Below, piece by piece: positions 19,513-29,381 of a DNA stretch of 64,000 bases. The stretch is from assembly GCA_015066705.1 (NCBI GenBank), contig SVNV01000009.1:1-64000 (forward strand), written 5' to 3'. Position numbers and translations under genes: made by a program. The stretch comes from Ruminococcus sp. (GTDB lineage: Bacteria > Bacillota > Clostridia > Oscillospirales > Ruminococcaceae). The notes under the pieces were generated by a model. The model worked only from the letters and a program-made list of their open reading frames with translations. It was not told the DNA's origin and ran no database searches. Numbering within the stretch: the stretch's first letter is position 1; each line of letters begins with the position of its first letter.

Positions 19513-20247
19513 TCAGTAAAACACCTTATTGAGATAAAGTCCGTCAGGCACTACTGTAATTCCTGCTTTTGTTCTGTCCTTCTGTTCAATTATTTCTTTG
19601 ATTTTTCCTTTTTCGATTTTACCCTCATTTATACAAACAAGAGTTCCGACCATAATTCTTACCATATTGTAAAGAAAACCGTCCCCCGAAACTCTCATTT
19701 TAACAAGGTCATTTTCCCTCACAACATCAAAGCTGTAAATAGTTCTTGTGGTATCCTCCTTGTCGCATTCTGCTGAGCAAAAGGATTTAAAATCCTGTCT
19801 ACCTATAAAAGCCTTGGCTTCAAGGTCAAGCATTTTTTCATCAAGGGGATATTTATATCTCATAACCGTATCTGCATAAAAAGGATTTTTCACTGTACTG
19901 TTATGGATAACGTATTCATACTCCTTACCCTTACAGTCAAATCTTGCGTGAAAATCTTCTCTTTCCTCGCAGACTTCAAGAAAAGCAATATCCTCAGGCA
20001 ACAAATCGTTTGTTCCCTTTAAAAGTCCCTCACAGGAAATAGGATTTTCTGTTTTGAAATTAAATATATATTCCCTTGCGTGAACTCCAGCATCGGTACG
20101 TGAGCAACCGTTTATAACAATTTCCTCACGCAGAAGCTTTGATAACGCTTCCTCAACAGTCTGCTGAATGGTATCGCCGTTATTCTGTCGCTGATAACCA
20201 TGATAGCCAGCACCGTTATATGCCATTATAACCTTAATATTTCTCAT
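19513..20247 (-). CDS. truA: tRNA pseudouridine synthase A
   Basis: The 244-residue protein starts MRNIKVIMAYNGAGYHGYQR and carries the catalytic Asp in NGCSRTDAGVHA. RISGDGFLYNMVRIMVGTL-like text (VSGDGFLYNMVRIMVGTLV) is the C-terminal signature. It makes pseudouridine at positions 38-40 of the tRNA anticodon arm. It lies 6 bases after ecfT, preserving the common Firmicute order ecfA1-ecfA2-ecfT-truA. Confidence 0.97.
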   Translation of the reverse strand: MRNIKVIMAYNGAGYHGYQRQNNGDTIQQTVEEALSKLLREEIVINGCSRTDAGVHAREYIFNFKTENPISCEGLLKGTNDLLPEDIAFLEVCEEREDFHARFDCKGKEYEYVIHNSTVKNPFYADTVMRYKYPLDEKMLDLEAKAFIGRQDFKSFCSAECDKEDTTRTIYSFDVVRENDLVKMRVSGDGFLYNMVRIMVGTLVCINEGKIEKGKIKEIIEQKDRTKAGITVVPDGLYLNKVFY

Positions 20248-20253
20248 AATACC

Positions 20254-21060
20254 TCATATTCCAAGTATGTTGAAAACAATAATTACCGCAAGAAATCCTG
20301 CTATAATCAACAGTGAAACAAAATCCCTGTAACTGCATTTAAGCTGTTTCATTCTTGTTCTACCGTCGCCACCGTGATAGCATCTGCATTCCATAGCAAG
20401 TGCAAGCTCCTCAGCTCTTCTGAAGCTTGAAACAAAAAGCGGAACTAAAATCGGAACGAGTGCCTTTGCTCTCTGAATAAGATTTCCGCTTTCAAGGTCA
20501 GCACCTCTTGCTTTCTGCGCCGACATAATCTTGTCTGTTTCCTCAACAAGCGTAGGGATAAATCTCAGTGCGATAGTCATCATCATTGCCAGCTCGTGAA
20601 CAGGCACCTTTACTTTTTTCAGAGGTGAAAGAAGTCTTTCAATAGCGTCTGTAAGAACAATCGGCGAGGTTGTATAGGTAAGAAGCGAGGTTCCCACAAT
20701 CAGCGCCATTATTCTGATAACCATAAAGGCAGCGGTTGTAAAGCCCTGCTTTGTAATGATGATAAATGACCACTTGAAAATCACGTCGCCTGTTCTTATA
20801 AAAAGAATATTCAGCACCGACGTAAAGATAATAATCGGCAAAATAGGTTTTAAGCTTTTGAGCATCATTTTAAAAGGAATCCTTGAAACAAGAAATGCCA
20901 TAAGCACAAAAACAATTCCTATTCCAAGTCCTGCAAAGCTGTCAGCCACAAAAAGCATAACTATAAAAGCTATTGTAAAGACAATTTTAAATCTCGGGTC
21001 AAGCTTATGAATAAAGCTATTCCCCGGAAAAAACTGTCCGATAGTGATGTCCTTTAACAA
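20254..21060 (-). CDS. ecfT: ECF transporter transmembrane subunit EcfT
   Basis: The 268-residue membrane protein starts MLKDITIGQFFPGNSFIHKL followed by DPR, has about five helices and carries the two EcfT coupling motifs (AQKARGAD and AMECRCYHGG). EcfT couples the two ATPases to interchangeable substrate-binding S components that import vitamins and metal ions. No S component is encoded in the window, so this is a shared group II module. It is 30 bases after ecfA2. Confidence 0.95.
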   Translation of the reverse strand: MLKDITIGQFFPGNSFIHKLDPRFKIVFTIAFIVMLFVADSFAGLGIGIVFVLMAFLVSRIPFKMMLKSLKPILPIIIFTSVLNILFIRTGDVIFKWSFIIITKQGFTTAAFMVIRIMALIVGTSLLTYTTSPIVLTDAIERLLSPLKKVKVPVHELAMMMTIALRFIPTLVEETDKIMSAQKARGADLESGNLIQRAKALVPILVPLFVSSFRRAEELALAMECRCYHGGDGRTRMKQLKCSYRDFVSLLIIAGFLAVIIVFNILGI

Positions 21061-21090
21061 AGGTAAATCCTCCTTGGCATAACTGCGAAA

Positions 21091-21942
21091 TTATTTTTTA
21101 AGAATATCAAGCAGAAGTCTTGTGCCGTATTTCAGAGTATAAACATCGTCGTTGATATCTACTCCCGCAGTCTTGAGTCTGTTGAAAACTCTTGTTATCT
21201 GTGGCACTGCAAGTCCCATCTGAGTAAGCTCGTCCGCTCTGTGAAAAACCTTTTCGGTCTCGTCATAGCAAAAGAGCTTTGCCTTATTCATAACAAGGAT
21301 TTTTGATGCATTTTTTGCAACATCCTCCATAGAATGAGAAACAAGCATAACAGTATTTTTCTTTTCCTGATGGTATTCCTTTATAAGTCCTAAAATCTTA
21401 TCTCTGCCCTTAGGGTCAAGTCCCGAAGCAGGCTCATCAAGAATCAGAATCTTAGGATTCATCGCCATTACTCCCGCAATAGCAACTCGTCTTTTCTGAC
21501 CTCCCGAAAGCTCAAAAGGAGATTTTTTAAGGATTCTTTCGTCAAGTCCCACAAGCCTTGCGGTTTCCCTTACACGCTTGTCTATTTCCTCTTCGGAAAG
21601 CCCCATATTCTTAGGCCCGAATCCGATATCCTTATAGCAGGTTTCTTCAAAAAGCTGATATTCAGGATACTGAAAAACAAGTCCTACTTTAAATCTTATC
21701 TCACGAAGTCTGCTTTTTTCTTTCCACAGCTCTTCGCCGTCTATATAAATCTTCCCCGCTGTCGGCTGTAAAAGTCCGTTGAAGTGCTGAATGAGTGTAG
21801 ATTTTCCGGAACCGGTATGTCCGATAACACCCACCATTTCGCCCTCTTCAATTTCGAGGTTTACATCATCAACAGCCACCTTACGAAAAGGTGTTCCCTC
21901 TCCGTAAACATAGGTAAGATTTTCTGTCTTTATTATTGCCAT
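21091..21942 (-). CDS. ecfA2: ECF transporter ATPase EcfA2
   Basis: The 283-residue ABC ATPase has Walker A GHTGSGKST, Q-loop VFQYPEYQLFEET, signature LSGGQKRR, Walker B ILILDEPASGLDP and H-loop VSHSM. The Q-loop and the C-terminal helix are those of EcfA'. It is 3 bases after ecfA1. Together with EcfA1 it powers the EcfT module. Confidence 0.95.
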   Translation of the reverse strand: MAIIKTENLTYVYGEGTPFRKVAVDDVNLEIEEGEMVGVIGHTGSGKSTLIQHFNGLLQPTAGKIYIDGEELWKEKSRLREIRFKVGLVFQYPEYQLFEETCYKDIGFGPKNMGLSEEEIDKRVRETARLVGLDERILKKSPFELSGGQKRRVAIAGVMAMNPKILILDEPASGLDPKGRDKILGLIKEYHQEKKNTVMLVSHSMEDVAKNASKILVMNKAKLFCYDETEKVFHRADELTQMGLAVPQITRVFNRLKTAGVDINDDVYTLKYGTRLLLDILKK

Positions 21943-21945
21943 TTC

Positions 21946-22806
21946 TTAATTTTCCTTTTTCAAAAGTCCGAGAAGTGCTTCGACGCACTCATCTTCGGTA
22001 ATAATTTCTGTACTTATATCAAAGCCTGCATTTTTAAGCTCCCAGCAAAGCTCTGTAACCTGGGGAACATCAAGTCCCACAGACTTCATTTTTTCAACCT
22101 GTGAAAAAACCTTCTGAGGAACATCGTCAATAATAACCTGACCGCTGTCAATTACAACCACTCTGTCAGCCAGTGCCGCCTCCTCCATATAATGAGTAAT
22201 CAGCACTATTGTAACTCCGTTTTCACGGTTTAATTTTTTAATTGTTTTCAAAACCTCACGTCTGCCCTTAGGGTCAAGCATTGCAGTAGGCTCATCAAGA
22301 AGGATACACTTCGGCTCCATCGCAATAATCCCCGCAATGGCAATTCTCTGCTTCTGACCTCCCGAAAGCTTATGAGGTGCGTGTTCACGGAATTCGTACA
22401 TTCCGACTGTTTTAAGCGCTTCGTCAACCCTGCGTCTGATTTCCTTTGGCTCAACTCCCATATTTTCAAGAGCAAAAGCCACGTCCTCCTCAACGATGGT
22501 TGCAACAAGCTGGTTATCGGGATTCTGAAAAACCATTCCCACATTCTGTCTTATGTCGAGAATCTTATCCTCGTCCTTTGTGTTGAATCCAACAGCATAA
22601 ACCTCTCCCTCTTCAGGAAGATTTATAGCGTTAAAGCATTTTGCCAGAGTAGATTTTCCGCTTCCGTTGTGTCCTAAAACAGCAACAAACTCGCCCTTTT
22701 TGATTTCAAGGTCAACGCCCTTTAACACCTCGTTGACAACAGGCGGATTTTCCATATTATTCACATAAGAAAATCTTACCCTCTCGGCTTTAAGAAAATT
22801 CTGCAT
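21946..22806 (-). CDS. ecfA1: ECF transporter ATPase EcfA1
   Basis: The 286-residue ABC ATPase has Walker [30 protein letters not shown], signature LSGGQKQR, Walker [14 protein letters not shown] and the H-loop ITHYMEEA. The FQNPDNQ Q-loop is typical of EcfA1. It pairs with the next gene to form the asymmetric ATPase dimer. rplQ, often upstream in other Firmicutes, is not here. Confidence 0.95.
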   Translation of the reverse strand: MQNFLKAERVRFSYVNNMENPPVVNEVLKGVDLEIKKGEFVAVLGHNGSGKSTLAKCFNAINLPEEGEVYAVGFNTKDEDKILDIRQNVGMVFQNPDNQLVATIVEEDVAFALENMGVEPKEIRRRVDEALKTVGMYEFREHAPHKLSGGQKQRIAIAGIIAMEPKCILLDEPTAMLDPKGRREVLKTIKKLNRENGVTIVLITHYMEEAALADRVVVIDSGQVIIDDVPQKVFSQVEKMKSVGLDVPQVTELCWELKNAGFDISTEIITEDECVEALLGLLKKEN

Positions 22807-22850
22807 AAAAACTGCTCCCGTAACGCAAAGGGAAAACCCTCACGTTAAAT

Positions 22851-23009
22851 TTATTTCTTGATTTTTTCAATAAGGTCTTCTGCCTTATCCTTTACCTTTT
22901 CAAGATTTTCCTTAGTAGCAACATCCTTTACTTTTTCGATTACTTCATCAGGAATCTTGTCTTCAATTTTATCAATCTTCTTTTTAATATCGCTTAATTT
23001 AAATCCCAT
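22851..23009 (-). CDS. Small amphipathic-helix protein
   Basis: A 52-residue Lys/Glu-rich protein starting MGFKLSDIKKKIDKIEDKIP and ending EDLIEKIKK. Its charge pattern predicts one or two long amphipathic helices or a coiled coil. The ATG at 23009 is chosen because AGAAGGTG sits just before it. It is located between the methyltransferase and ecfA1 in the same direction. The function is unknown. Confidence 0.65.
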   Translation of the reverse strand: MGFKLSDIKKKIDKIEDKIPDEVIEKVKDVATKENLEKVKDKAEDLIEKIKK

Positions 23010-23032
23010 TTTTACACCTTCTGAATCGTATT

Positions 23033-23896
23033 TTACTTTGATTTCCAAACAGCAGTTGAGCCGCAAGGAAGAGGCATACCTGTTTTCAAAACAGGAAGTC
23101 CTATTTCATCAGCAGAAACCACTCCGCCGAATTTTTCACACAAAACATCATTTAAAATATATGCCATAACCGACGGAGAAAGTCCCGTTGTATAGCTGTT
23201 AAGCAGGAAAAACAGAGGATTATCGCTGAGAACATCTGCACAGACCTTAACCAAATCGTAAATACAGTCCTCAAGCTTCCACACCTCTCCGCCGGGGCCT
23301 CTGCCGTAAGAAGGAGGGTCCATAACGATAGCGTCATAGAAATTCCCGCGTCTGATTTCACGTCTTACAAACTTTTCACAGTCGTCAATAAGCCATCTAA
23401 TCGGCTTATCTGAAAGTCCGGAAGCCTGAGCATTATCTCTTGCCCACTGAACCATTCCCTTTGAAGCGTCAACGTGTGAAACAGAAGCACCTGCGTTTGC
23501 ACAGGCGAGAGTTGCCCCGCCTGTATACGCAAAAAGGTTTAAAACCTTGATAGGTCTTCCTGCATTTTTAATCATATCAGCCATCATATCCCAGTTTACA
23601 GCCTGCTCCGGAAAAAGTCCCGTATGCTTGAAGCCTGTCGGTCTTATGATGAATTTCAAATCACCGTATGAAATCTTCCAGCTTTCAGGAAGTTTTTTCT
23701 TGTACTCCCACCAGCCACCGCCCTTTTCACTTCTGTGATAAAAAGCATCGGCATCATTCCACGCAGGTGATTTTTCACTTTTCCAGATAATCTGAGGGTC
23801 GGGTCTTACGAGAGTTGTACCGCCCCAGCTTTCCATTTTTTCTCCGTCAGAGGTTTCAAGGATTTTATAATCCTGCCATTTGTCTGCAATTCGCAT
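23033..23896 (-). CDS. Class I SAM-dependent methyltransferase (RlmI/RlmK-like)
   Basis: The 287-residue protein has the SAM-binding motif VLNLFAYTGGATLACANAGA, acidic residue loop VSHVDASKGMV and the catalytic-type motif DAIVMDPPSYGRG. This combination is typical of the Methyltrans_SAM group that includes the 23S rRNA cytosine methyltransferases RlmI and RlmK(L). The N-terminal PUA domain of RlmI is missing; instead residues 1-90 form a short tryptophan-rich region. The target RNA is not certain. It is between glmM and a small gene in the minus-strand run. Confidence 0.82.
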   Translation of the reverse strand: MRIADKWQDYKILETSDGEKMESWGGTTLVRPDPQIIWKSEKSPAWNDADAFYHRSEKGGGWWEYKKKLPESWKISYGDLKFIIRPTGFKHTGLFPEQAVNWDMMADMIKNAGRPIKVLNLFAYTGGATLACANAGASVSHVDASKGMVQWARDNAQASGLSDKPIRWLIDDCEKFVRREIRRGNFYDAIVMDPPSYGRGPGGEVWKLEDCIYDLVKVCADVLSDNPLFFLLNSYTTGLSPSVMAYILNDVLCEKFGGVVSADEIGLPVLKTGMPLPCGSTAVWKSK

Positions 23897-23918
23897 AGTA
23901 ATTTTTCCTTTTTGTTTT

Positions 23919-25265
23919 TTAGCAGAGATGCTTTCTGATTTCGTCTGAAATTCTTATAGCATACTCAGTAATAAGTCCGTAATTCTTTCCCTCAAGCATA
24001 ACTCTTACCAGAGGCTCTGTACCTGATTCGCGGACTAAAATTCTTCCCTCGTCACCAAGCTTCATCTTGCAGGTTTCGATAACCATAAGTATGTCAGAAA
24101 TACCTTCCCACTTGCCCTTTGACTGAGGTGGAATTGTAATATTGTGAAGCACCTGAGGATATGACGTCATCATATCAGCAAGAGCACTCATTTTAAGTCT
24201 TGTGCGTGCAAGAATATCAAGAAGCTTTACACCTGTAAGCTGTCCATCACCGGTATTTGACTGGTCAAGGAAGATAATATGTCCCGACTGTTCACCGCCA
24301 AGGTTATAACCGCCCTTTTTCATTTCTTCAAGAACATATCTGTCGCCAACAGCAGTAGTAGCCACAACGATATTGCTTTCCTTAGCAAACTTGAAAAATC
24401 CAAGGTTTGTCATAACGGTAACAACGCAGGTGTTATGGTTAAGAGTACCCATACCCTTCATATATTTTGAGAAGATTGCCAAAAGCTTGTCGCCGTCAAC
24501 AAGATTACCCTTTTCGTCAACTGCAAGGCATCTGTCAGCGTCACCATCAAAAGCAAGCCCCACGTGACATCTGTTTTCAACCACACACTTCTGCAAAGCT
24601 TCCATATTGGTTGAACCGCATTTATCATTTATGTTTGTGCCGTCAGGCTTATTATTGATGAAGTAACACTCAGCCCCAAGACCTACAAAGAGCTTTTCGG
24701 CAGAAGAGCTTGCCGAGCCGTTTGCACAGTCAATAGCAACTCTGACACCCTTAAGTCCTTCGCAGGTTTTCATTATATGTCTTATGTAATCCCACTCTGC
24801 ATTCTTCTCGTTAAAAACTCTTCCCACATCAGTAGAGCTGCAAAGCGTCATTCTTTCAGGGTGGTCAAGAACAAGAGATTCGATTTCTTCTTCGATTTCA
24901 TCAGGAAGCTTAAAGCCTTCTCCCGAAAACAGCTTTATTCCATTGAACTCAACACTGTTATGTGAAGCTGAAATCATAACACCCGCATCAGCCTCATACT
25001 TTTTAACAAGTACAGCAACAGCAGGTGTAGGCACTACTCCCAGAATATGTGCATCAGCACCCACCGAGCATATACCTGAAACCAGTGCGGCTTCAAGAAT
25101 ATCGCTTGATACTCTTGTATCCTTTCCAATTAAAATCTTTGGCTTTTTATGTGTAGCGTTTGTAAGCACCATTGCCGCAGCACGGCCTATGTTCATTGCC
25201 AGTTCGCAGGTAAGCTCAGTAATGGCAACTCCTCTTGCGCCATCAGTTCCGAAAAGTCTTCCCAT
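23919..25265 (-). CDS. glmM: Phosphoglucosamine mutase
   Basis: The 448-residue protein starts MGRLFGTDGARGVAITELTC, has the phosphoserine loop GVMISASHNSVEFNGIK, the metal loop FDGDADRC and the sugar-binding GGEQSGHI. The C-terminal phosphate loop is RESGTEPLVRVM. It converts glucosamine 6-phosphate to glucosamine 1-phosphate for UDP-GlcNAc and peptidoglycan. The length is full. AAGGAG precedes the ATG. It lies 66 bases after ruvB. Confidence 0.97.
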   Translation of the reverse strand: MGRLFGTDGARGVAITELTCELAMNIGRAAAMVLTNATHKKPKILIGKDTRVSSDILEAALVSGICSVGADAHILGVVPTPAVAVLVKKYEADAGVMISASHNSVEFNGIKLFSGEGFKLPDEIEEEIESLVLDHPERMTLCSSTDVGRVFNEKNAEWDYIRHIMKTCEGLKGVRVAIDCANGSASSSAEKLFVGLGAECYFINNKPDGTNINDKCGSTNMEALQKCVVENRCHVGLAFDGDADRCLAVDEKGNLVDGDKLLAIFSKYMKGMGTLNHNTCVVTVMTNLGFFKFAKESNIVVATTAVGDRYVLEEMKKGGYNLGGEQSGHIIFLDQSNTGDGQLTGVKLLDILARTRLKMSALADMMTSYPQVLHNITIPPQSKGKWEGISDILMVIETCKMKLGDEGRILVRESGTEPLVRVMLEGKNYGLITEYAIRISDEIRKHLC

Positions 25266-25331
25266 AGTAATAACTCCTTTTAATGTTGTTTCATTGTCTT
25301 ATTATTTTATGCATTTATCTTTCTTCAGGTT

Positions 25332-26399
25332 CTATTCAAAGGTCATCTGTTCGTCGTTATTGTGACCATTTCCTTCTCTTTTGAAGCCAAGATGAGCGTA
25401 TGCCAAATCTGTTGCACATCTTCCTCTCGGTGTTCTTGCGATAAAGCCAAGCTGCATAAGATAAGGTTCGCAGACATCTTCAAGAGTGATAGCTTCCTCG
25501 CCGATAGCACTTGCAAGAGTTTCAAGTCCGACAGGGCCTCCGTTATAACCCTTGATAAGCATTTCAAGCAAGCGCTTATCCATCTTGTCAAGTCCAAGGC
25601 TGTCAACTTCCATTCTTTCAAGTGCAAGGTCAACAATATCCTTTGTGATAATTCCGTCGCCTTCAACCTCAGCAAAATCTCTTACTCTCTTAAGAAATCT
25701 GTTGGCAATTCTCGGTGTGCCTCTTGAACGCTTTGCAAGCTCCATAGCGCCCTCTCTGTCGCAGGCAATTCCAAGTATTGTTGCACTTCTTGTAATAATG
25801 TCGCAAAGCTCATCAGGGGTATAAAGCTCAAGTCTTGCAATTACACCGAATCTGTCACGGAGCGGTGCGGTAAGCTGTCCCGAGCGTGTTGTAGCGCCTA
25901 CCAGAGTGAAAGGCTTCAAATCAAGTCTTACCGAGTTTGCGGCAGCGCCCTTTCCCCAGATAATATCAAGGACAAAATCCTCAAGTGCAGGATACAGAAT
26001 TTCTTCAACCGAGCTGTCAAGGCGATGGATTTCGTCGATAAAAAGCACATCGCCTTCTTCGAGGTTTGTAAGAATAGCAGCCAAATCGCCAGGCTTTTTG
26101 ATTGACGGGCCTGATGTGATTCTGATGTTTACGCCCATTTCGTTTGCAATAATCTGAGAAAGGGTTGTCTTTCCAAGTCCCGGAGGACCATAAAGCAGAA
26201 CATGGTCTAAAACATCGCCACGTCTTTTGGCAGCCTCAATATATACCGAAAGATTTTCCTTGACTCTTTTTTGTCCTACGTATTCGCTGAGGGTTTTAGG
26301 ACGGATAGAAAAATCCACATCTTCGTTTCTTGTGTCGGTTTCTATTTCTCTTGGCGAAACCAGACGGTTTTCAAAATCGAAATCCCCTGTTTCAATCAT
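25332..26399 (-). CDS. ruvB: Holliday junction helicase RuvB
   Basis: The 355-residue AAA+ protein has [17 protein letters not shown] N-terminus, Walker [11 protein letters not shown], Walker [16 protein letters not shown], sensor [18 protein letters not shown] and the C-terminal winged helix ending RTPRGRCAT. It is the motor of RuvABC branch migration. It is 24 bases after ruvA and part of ruvCAB. Confidence 0.98.
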   Translation of the reverse strand: MIETGDFDFENRLVSPREIETDTRNEDVDFSIRPKTLSEYVGQKRVKENLSVYIEAAKRRGDVLDHVLLYGPPGLGKTTLSQIIANEMGVNIRITSGPSIKKPGDLAAILTNLEEGDVLFIDEIHRLDSSVEEILYPALEDFVLDIIWGKGAAANSVRLDLKPFTLVGATTRSGQLTAPLRDRFGVIARLELYTPDELCDIITRSATILGIACDREGAMELAKRSRGTPRIANRFLKRVRDFAEVEGDGIITKDIVDLALERMEVDSLGLDKMDKRLLEMLIKGYNGGPVGLETLASAIGEEAITLEDVCEPYLMQLGFIARTPRGRCATDLAYAHLGFKREGNGHNNDEQMTFE

Positions 26400-26423
26400 T
26401 TATTTCATCTCTTTTCTTAAGAT

Positions 26424-27032
26424 TTATTTCATTGTTGCAAAGCGTTTGAGAGCGTATTTAATAAGCTCCTCTACCTCCATTGTAGCGTCTGCGCCCGAAA
26501 GTGCCTTTGCAGCCTCGGGCTGTGTATATCCAAGCACCGTAAGTGCTGAAATCGCTTCGCCGATATTTGAAACCCCACCCTTTGCATCAATCATATCAGG
26601 AATTTCAATTCCGCCTGTAACAGCAATATCCTTCTGAAGCTTGTCCTTAAGCTCAAGAACAATTCTCTGTGCAAGCTTAGGCCCTACTCCCTTTGCCTTT
26701 GTAATTGTCTTTGCGTCCTCTGTTGCAACCGCAAGGGCAAATGCCTGAGGTGTCATTGTCGAAAGAATACAAAGTGCGTTTTTAGGCCCTACTCCCGAAA
26801 CAGAAGTCAGAAGCTTGAAGCAGTTGAGCTCATCATTTGTTGCAAAACCAAAAAGCTCCACTGCGTCCTCTCTCACGTGAAGCACTGTGTAAAGAGTAAC
26901 CTCGTCCTTGCTGTTTTGAATTTTCCCTACTGTGTTGAGAGTAGTTCTGCAAGCATATCCTACTCCGCCACATTCAACAACAGCAAGCTCCTGTTCAAGA
27001 TGAATAACCTTTCCTCTTACGCTATAAATCAT
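26424..27032 (-). CDS. ruvA: Holliday junction DNA-binding protein RuvA
   Basis: The 202-residue protein starts MIYSVRGKVIHLEQELAVVE and has the helix-hairpin-helix region SVSGVGPKNALCIL and KGVGPKLAQRI. The C-terminal ~45 residues form the RuvB-binding domain III. Its ATG overlaps the ruvC stop by four bases (ATGA), so translation is coupled. Confidence 0.97.
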   Translation of the reverse strand: MIYSVRGKVIHLEQELAVVECGGVGYACRTTLNTVGKIQNSKDEVTLYTVLHVREDAVELFGFATNDELNCFKLLTSVSGVGPKNALCILSTMTPQAFALAVATEDAKTITKAKGVGPKLAQRIVLELKDKLQKDIAVTGGIEIPDMIDAKGGVSNIGEAISALTVLGYTQPEAAKALSGADATMEVEELIKYALKRFATMK

Positions 27033-27544
27033 AATTTCAATTCCCTTTCAGCAGAATTTGCAACAAACGACAGCGACCTTGCTGTACGTCCGTGAGTTAT
27101 TGCAAGCCCCAGTGCATCGGCTGTATCGTCAGGCTTAGGTACTTCCTTTAAGTTCAAAGTTCTTCTTATCATTTCCTGAACCTGTTTTTTCTCAGCCCTT
27201 CCGAATCCCGTTACAGTGTTTTTGACCTGCAAAGGTGTATACTCATAAATTGGAATTCCCGCCTTTACCGCCGGCAGAATGGTAACTCCCCTCGCCTGCG
27301 CAACGTCAATAACTGTTTTCTGGTTTGTGTTGAAAAACAGCTTTTCGATTGCAAGACAGTCGGGCTTATATTTTTCAATGATTTCAGTCATATCATCGTT
27401 TATGGTTTTGAGTCGCTGTTCAAAAGGCATCTCGGCAGGTGTGGTTATTGCCCCGAAGCCCAGAACTTTAAATTCGTTTTTATAAAATTCAAGCACCCCG
27501 AAACCCACTATTGCATAGCCAGGGTCTATTCCCAGAATAACCAA
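27029..27544 (-). CDS. ruvC: Holliday junction resolvase RuvC
   Basis: The 171-residue protein has the first catalytic Asp in ILGIDPGYAIVGFGV, the Glu in CLAIEKLFFNTNQKT and the final acidic pair in PKPDDTADALGLAITH. It is a full-length RNase H-fold endonuclease that cuts four-way junctions. The start appears to be TTG, with GAGGGG four bases before it. It is the first gene of the minus-strand run that continues to clpE. Confidence 0.97.
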   Translation of the reverse strand: MVILGIDPGYAIVGFGVLEFYKNEFKVLGFGAITTPAEMPFEQRLKTINDDMTEIIEKYKPDCLAIEKLFFNTNQKTVIDVAQARGVTILPAVKAGIPIYEYTPLQVKNTVTGFGRAEKKQVQEMIRRTLNLKEVPKPDDTADALGLAITHGRTARSLSFVANSAERELKL

Positions 27545-27606
27545 AATACCCCTCTTTTCAGCCTCAAAAGAGCATACTTTCTCATTTTGATATAATTTAA
27601 CATCTT

Positions 27607-27635
27607 ATTATACCATTTATAAAGAGAAAAATCAA
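27607..27635 (-). promoter_or_regulatory. ruvCAB operon promoter
   Basis: On the minus strand TTGATT, 17 bases, TATAAT, about 65 bases before the ruvC start. No LexA box was recognised. Confidence 0.75.
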
Positions 27636-27757
27636 CACCCAAATGCTTTTGCCACTAAATATATACAAAAGCTTTACAAAGAAAAGCCTGTCACTCCCTG
27701 TGGGATTTACTTTTCAGCTTCTTTCAAAAATAATTTACAAAAAAGAGAGTTTTGCTC

Positions 27758-27786
27758 TTGATTTTTTTGCGAATACGTGGTAAAAT
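27758..27786 (+). promoter_or_regulatory. murA promoter
   Basis: TTGATT, 17 bases, TAAAAT. It lies ~235 bases before the murA start, giving a long leader. Confidence 0.72.
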
Positions 27787-27792
27787 ATAGTA

Positions 27793-28018
27793 GTTGTATA
27801 AAGTCCGTGTACGATATACAGTATATAGAGATAAAATGAGACAACAACATAATATCAGATAATTACTTTGTTTTTATATATCCGTCTTTTATTTATGGAC
27901 GGGCATAGAAGAGTTTTTCGTTAGATTTTCAGCTTTTTTCGTAGCAATTTATATTTTTTCTTCTGTGCAAATAATACTATGAACTGCATTCTTTGCAGCT
28001 TACAGGAGAGTGTTTAAT
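27793..28018 (+). other. Long 5' leader of murA
   Basis: About 225 bases of AT-rich sequence between the murA promoter and its start. A small hairpin (CCGTC with GACGG, about 27882-27903) is present, but no U-run terminator, no T-box and no known riboswitch were recognised. Confidence 0.4.
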
Positions 28019-29305
28019 TTGTTTAAATATATCATAAACGGTGGGAAACCACTTTCCGGAGAAGTTAACATCAGCGGAGCTAAAAACGCAGCTGTTGCTA
28101 TAGTTGCGGCTACAATTCTTTGTGATGAGCCATGTATTCTCGAAAACGTTCCTGACATTTCGGATACAGCTATCTGCTCAAAGATTTTAAAGGAAATGGG
28201 CGCTGAGGTTAAGTACACCAACAAGAATACTATGTACGTTGACCCAAGAAATATCAGAAATCCTGTTGTTCCTGACGAGCTTGCAAGAACAATGAGAGCT
28301 TCAAGCTATTTCCTGGGTATTTTACTTGGAAGATTTCACGAGGCATTTGTTGCAATGCCGGGTGGCTGTGACTTGGGTGACAGACCTATCGACCAGCACA
28401 TCAAGGCTTTCAATGCTCTTGGCGCCAAGGACGAAATTGTGAACGGCACAGTTCACGTTAAGGCTGACGACCTTATCGGAAATCAGATTTATTTTGACTT
28501 TATCACTGTCGGTGGTACAATAAATGCGATGTTTGCATCAGTCAAGTCAAAGGGACTTACAATTATTGAAAATGCCGCTAAGGAACCTCACATTGTTGAC
28601 GTCGCAAACTTCCTCAACTCAATGGGTGCTGACATCAGAGGCGCAGGTACAGACGTTATCAAGGTAAGAGGCGTTGACTACCTCAAGGGTATTACCTACG
28701 GAATTATTCCTGACCAGATTGAAGCAGGAACTTATATGGTTGCAGCTGCTGCAACAAAGGGTAACGTGCTTATCAAGAACGTTATTCCTAAGCATCTTGA
28801 ATCGATTACAGCTAATTTGAGAAAAATGGGCGTTACTGTTGAGGAATTCGACGAAAGCGTAAGAGTTTCTGCTGACGGCCCTCTTATGAAAACAAATGTA
28901 AAAACAATGCCTCATCCAGGCTTCCCTACTGATATGCAGCCACAGCTTTCTGCACTGCTTACAATAGCTGACGGAACAAGCATTGTTACTGACGATATTT
29001 TTGACAATCGTTTCAGATATGTTGGCGAGCTTAGAAAAATGGGTGCCGACATTACGGTTAAGGATAAGGTAGCTATCATTCAGGGCGTTGAAAAGCTTAA
29101 GGGTGCTCCTGTTAAGGCAACCGACCTGAGAGCAGGCGCTGCTCTTATTATTGCAGGACTTTCTGCTGATGGCGTTACAGAAATCGGAGATATTTACCAC
29201 ATTGAACGTGGATATGAATGTGTTGACGAGAAATTGGTTGAGCTTGGTGCTGACATAAAGAGAGTTTATATTCAGAGCAAGGATTCAATAGCAATGGGCG
29301 GTTAA
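28019..29305 (+). CDS. murA: UDP-N-acetylglucosamine 1-carboxyvinyltransferase
   Basis: The ~428-residue protein starts with the usual KYIINGGKPLSGEVNISGAK and carries the catalytic Cys in PGGCDLGDRP, the target of fosfomycin. It transfers enolpyruvate from PEP to UDP-GlcNAc, the first committed step of peptidoglycan synthesis. The TTG at 28019 is preferred: GGAG lies 10 bases upstream, while the in-frame GTG at 28010 is only one base from it. glmM, which makes the UDP-GlcNAc precursor, lies nearby on the other strand. The gene ends before a hairpin, then walJ. Confidence 0.95.
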   Translation: MFKYIINGGKPLSGEVNISGAKNAAVAIVAATILCDEPCILENVPDISDTAICSKILKEMGAEVKYTNKNTMYVDPRNIRNPVVPDELARTMRASSYFLGILLGRFHEAFVAMPGGCDLGDRPIDQHIKAFNALGAKDEIVNGTVHVKADDLIGNQIYFDFITVGGTINAMFASVKSKGLTIIENAAKEPHIVDVANFLNSMGADIRGAGTDVIKVRGVDYLKGITYGIIPDQIEAGTYMVAAAATKGNVLIKNVIPKHLESITANLRKMGVTVEEFDESVRVSADGPLMKTNVKTMPHPGFPTDMQPQLSALLTIADGTSIVTDDIFDNRFRYVGELRKMGADITVKDKVAIIQGVEKLKGAPVKATDLRAGAALIIAGLSADGVTEIGDIYHIERGYECVDEKLVELGADIKRVYIQSKDSIAMGG

Positions 29306-29324
29306 CGAATAACTTGGAAAATTC

Positions 29325-29353
29325 GGGCGAATGCTTTGGTGTTCGCCCTTTGT
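29325..29353 (+). terminator. Hairpin after murA
   Basis: GGGCGAA pairs with TTCGCCC around a 10-base loop, then TTTGTT. The U tract is short, so read-through into walJ is possible. Confidence 0.6.
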
Positions 29354-29381
29354 TATGCAAATTTAAGACAGGAGTATTAAA

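Noticed and set aside
28619..29200. 193-residue minus-strand frame opposite murA
   Set aside because: Low-quality Cys/Ser-rich translation typical of an antisense shadow; the murA frame is unambiguous.
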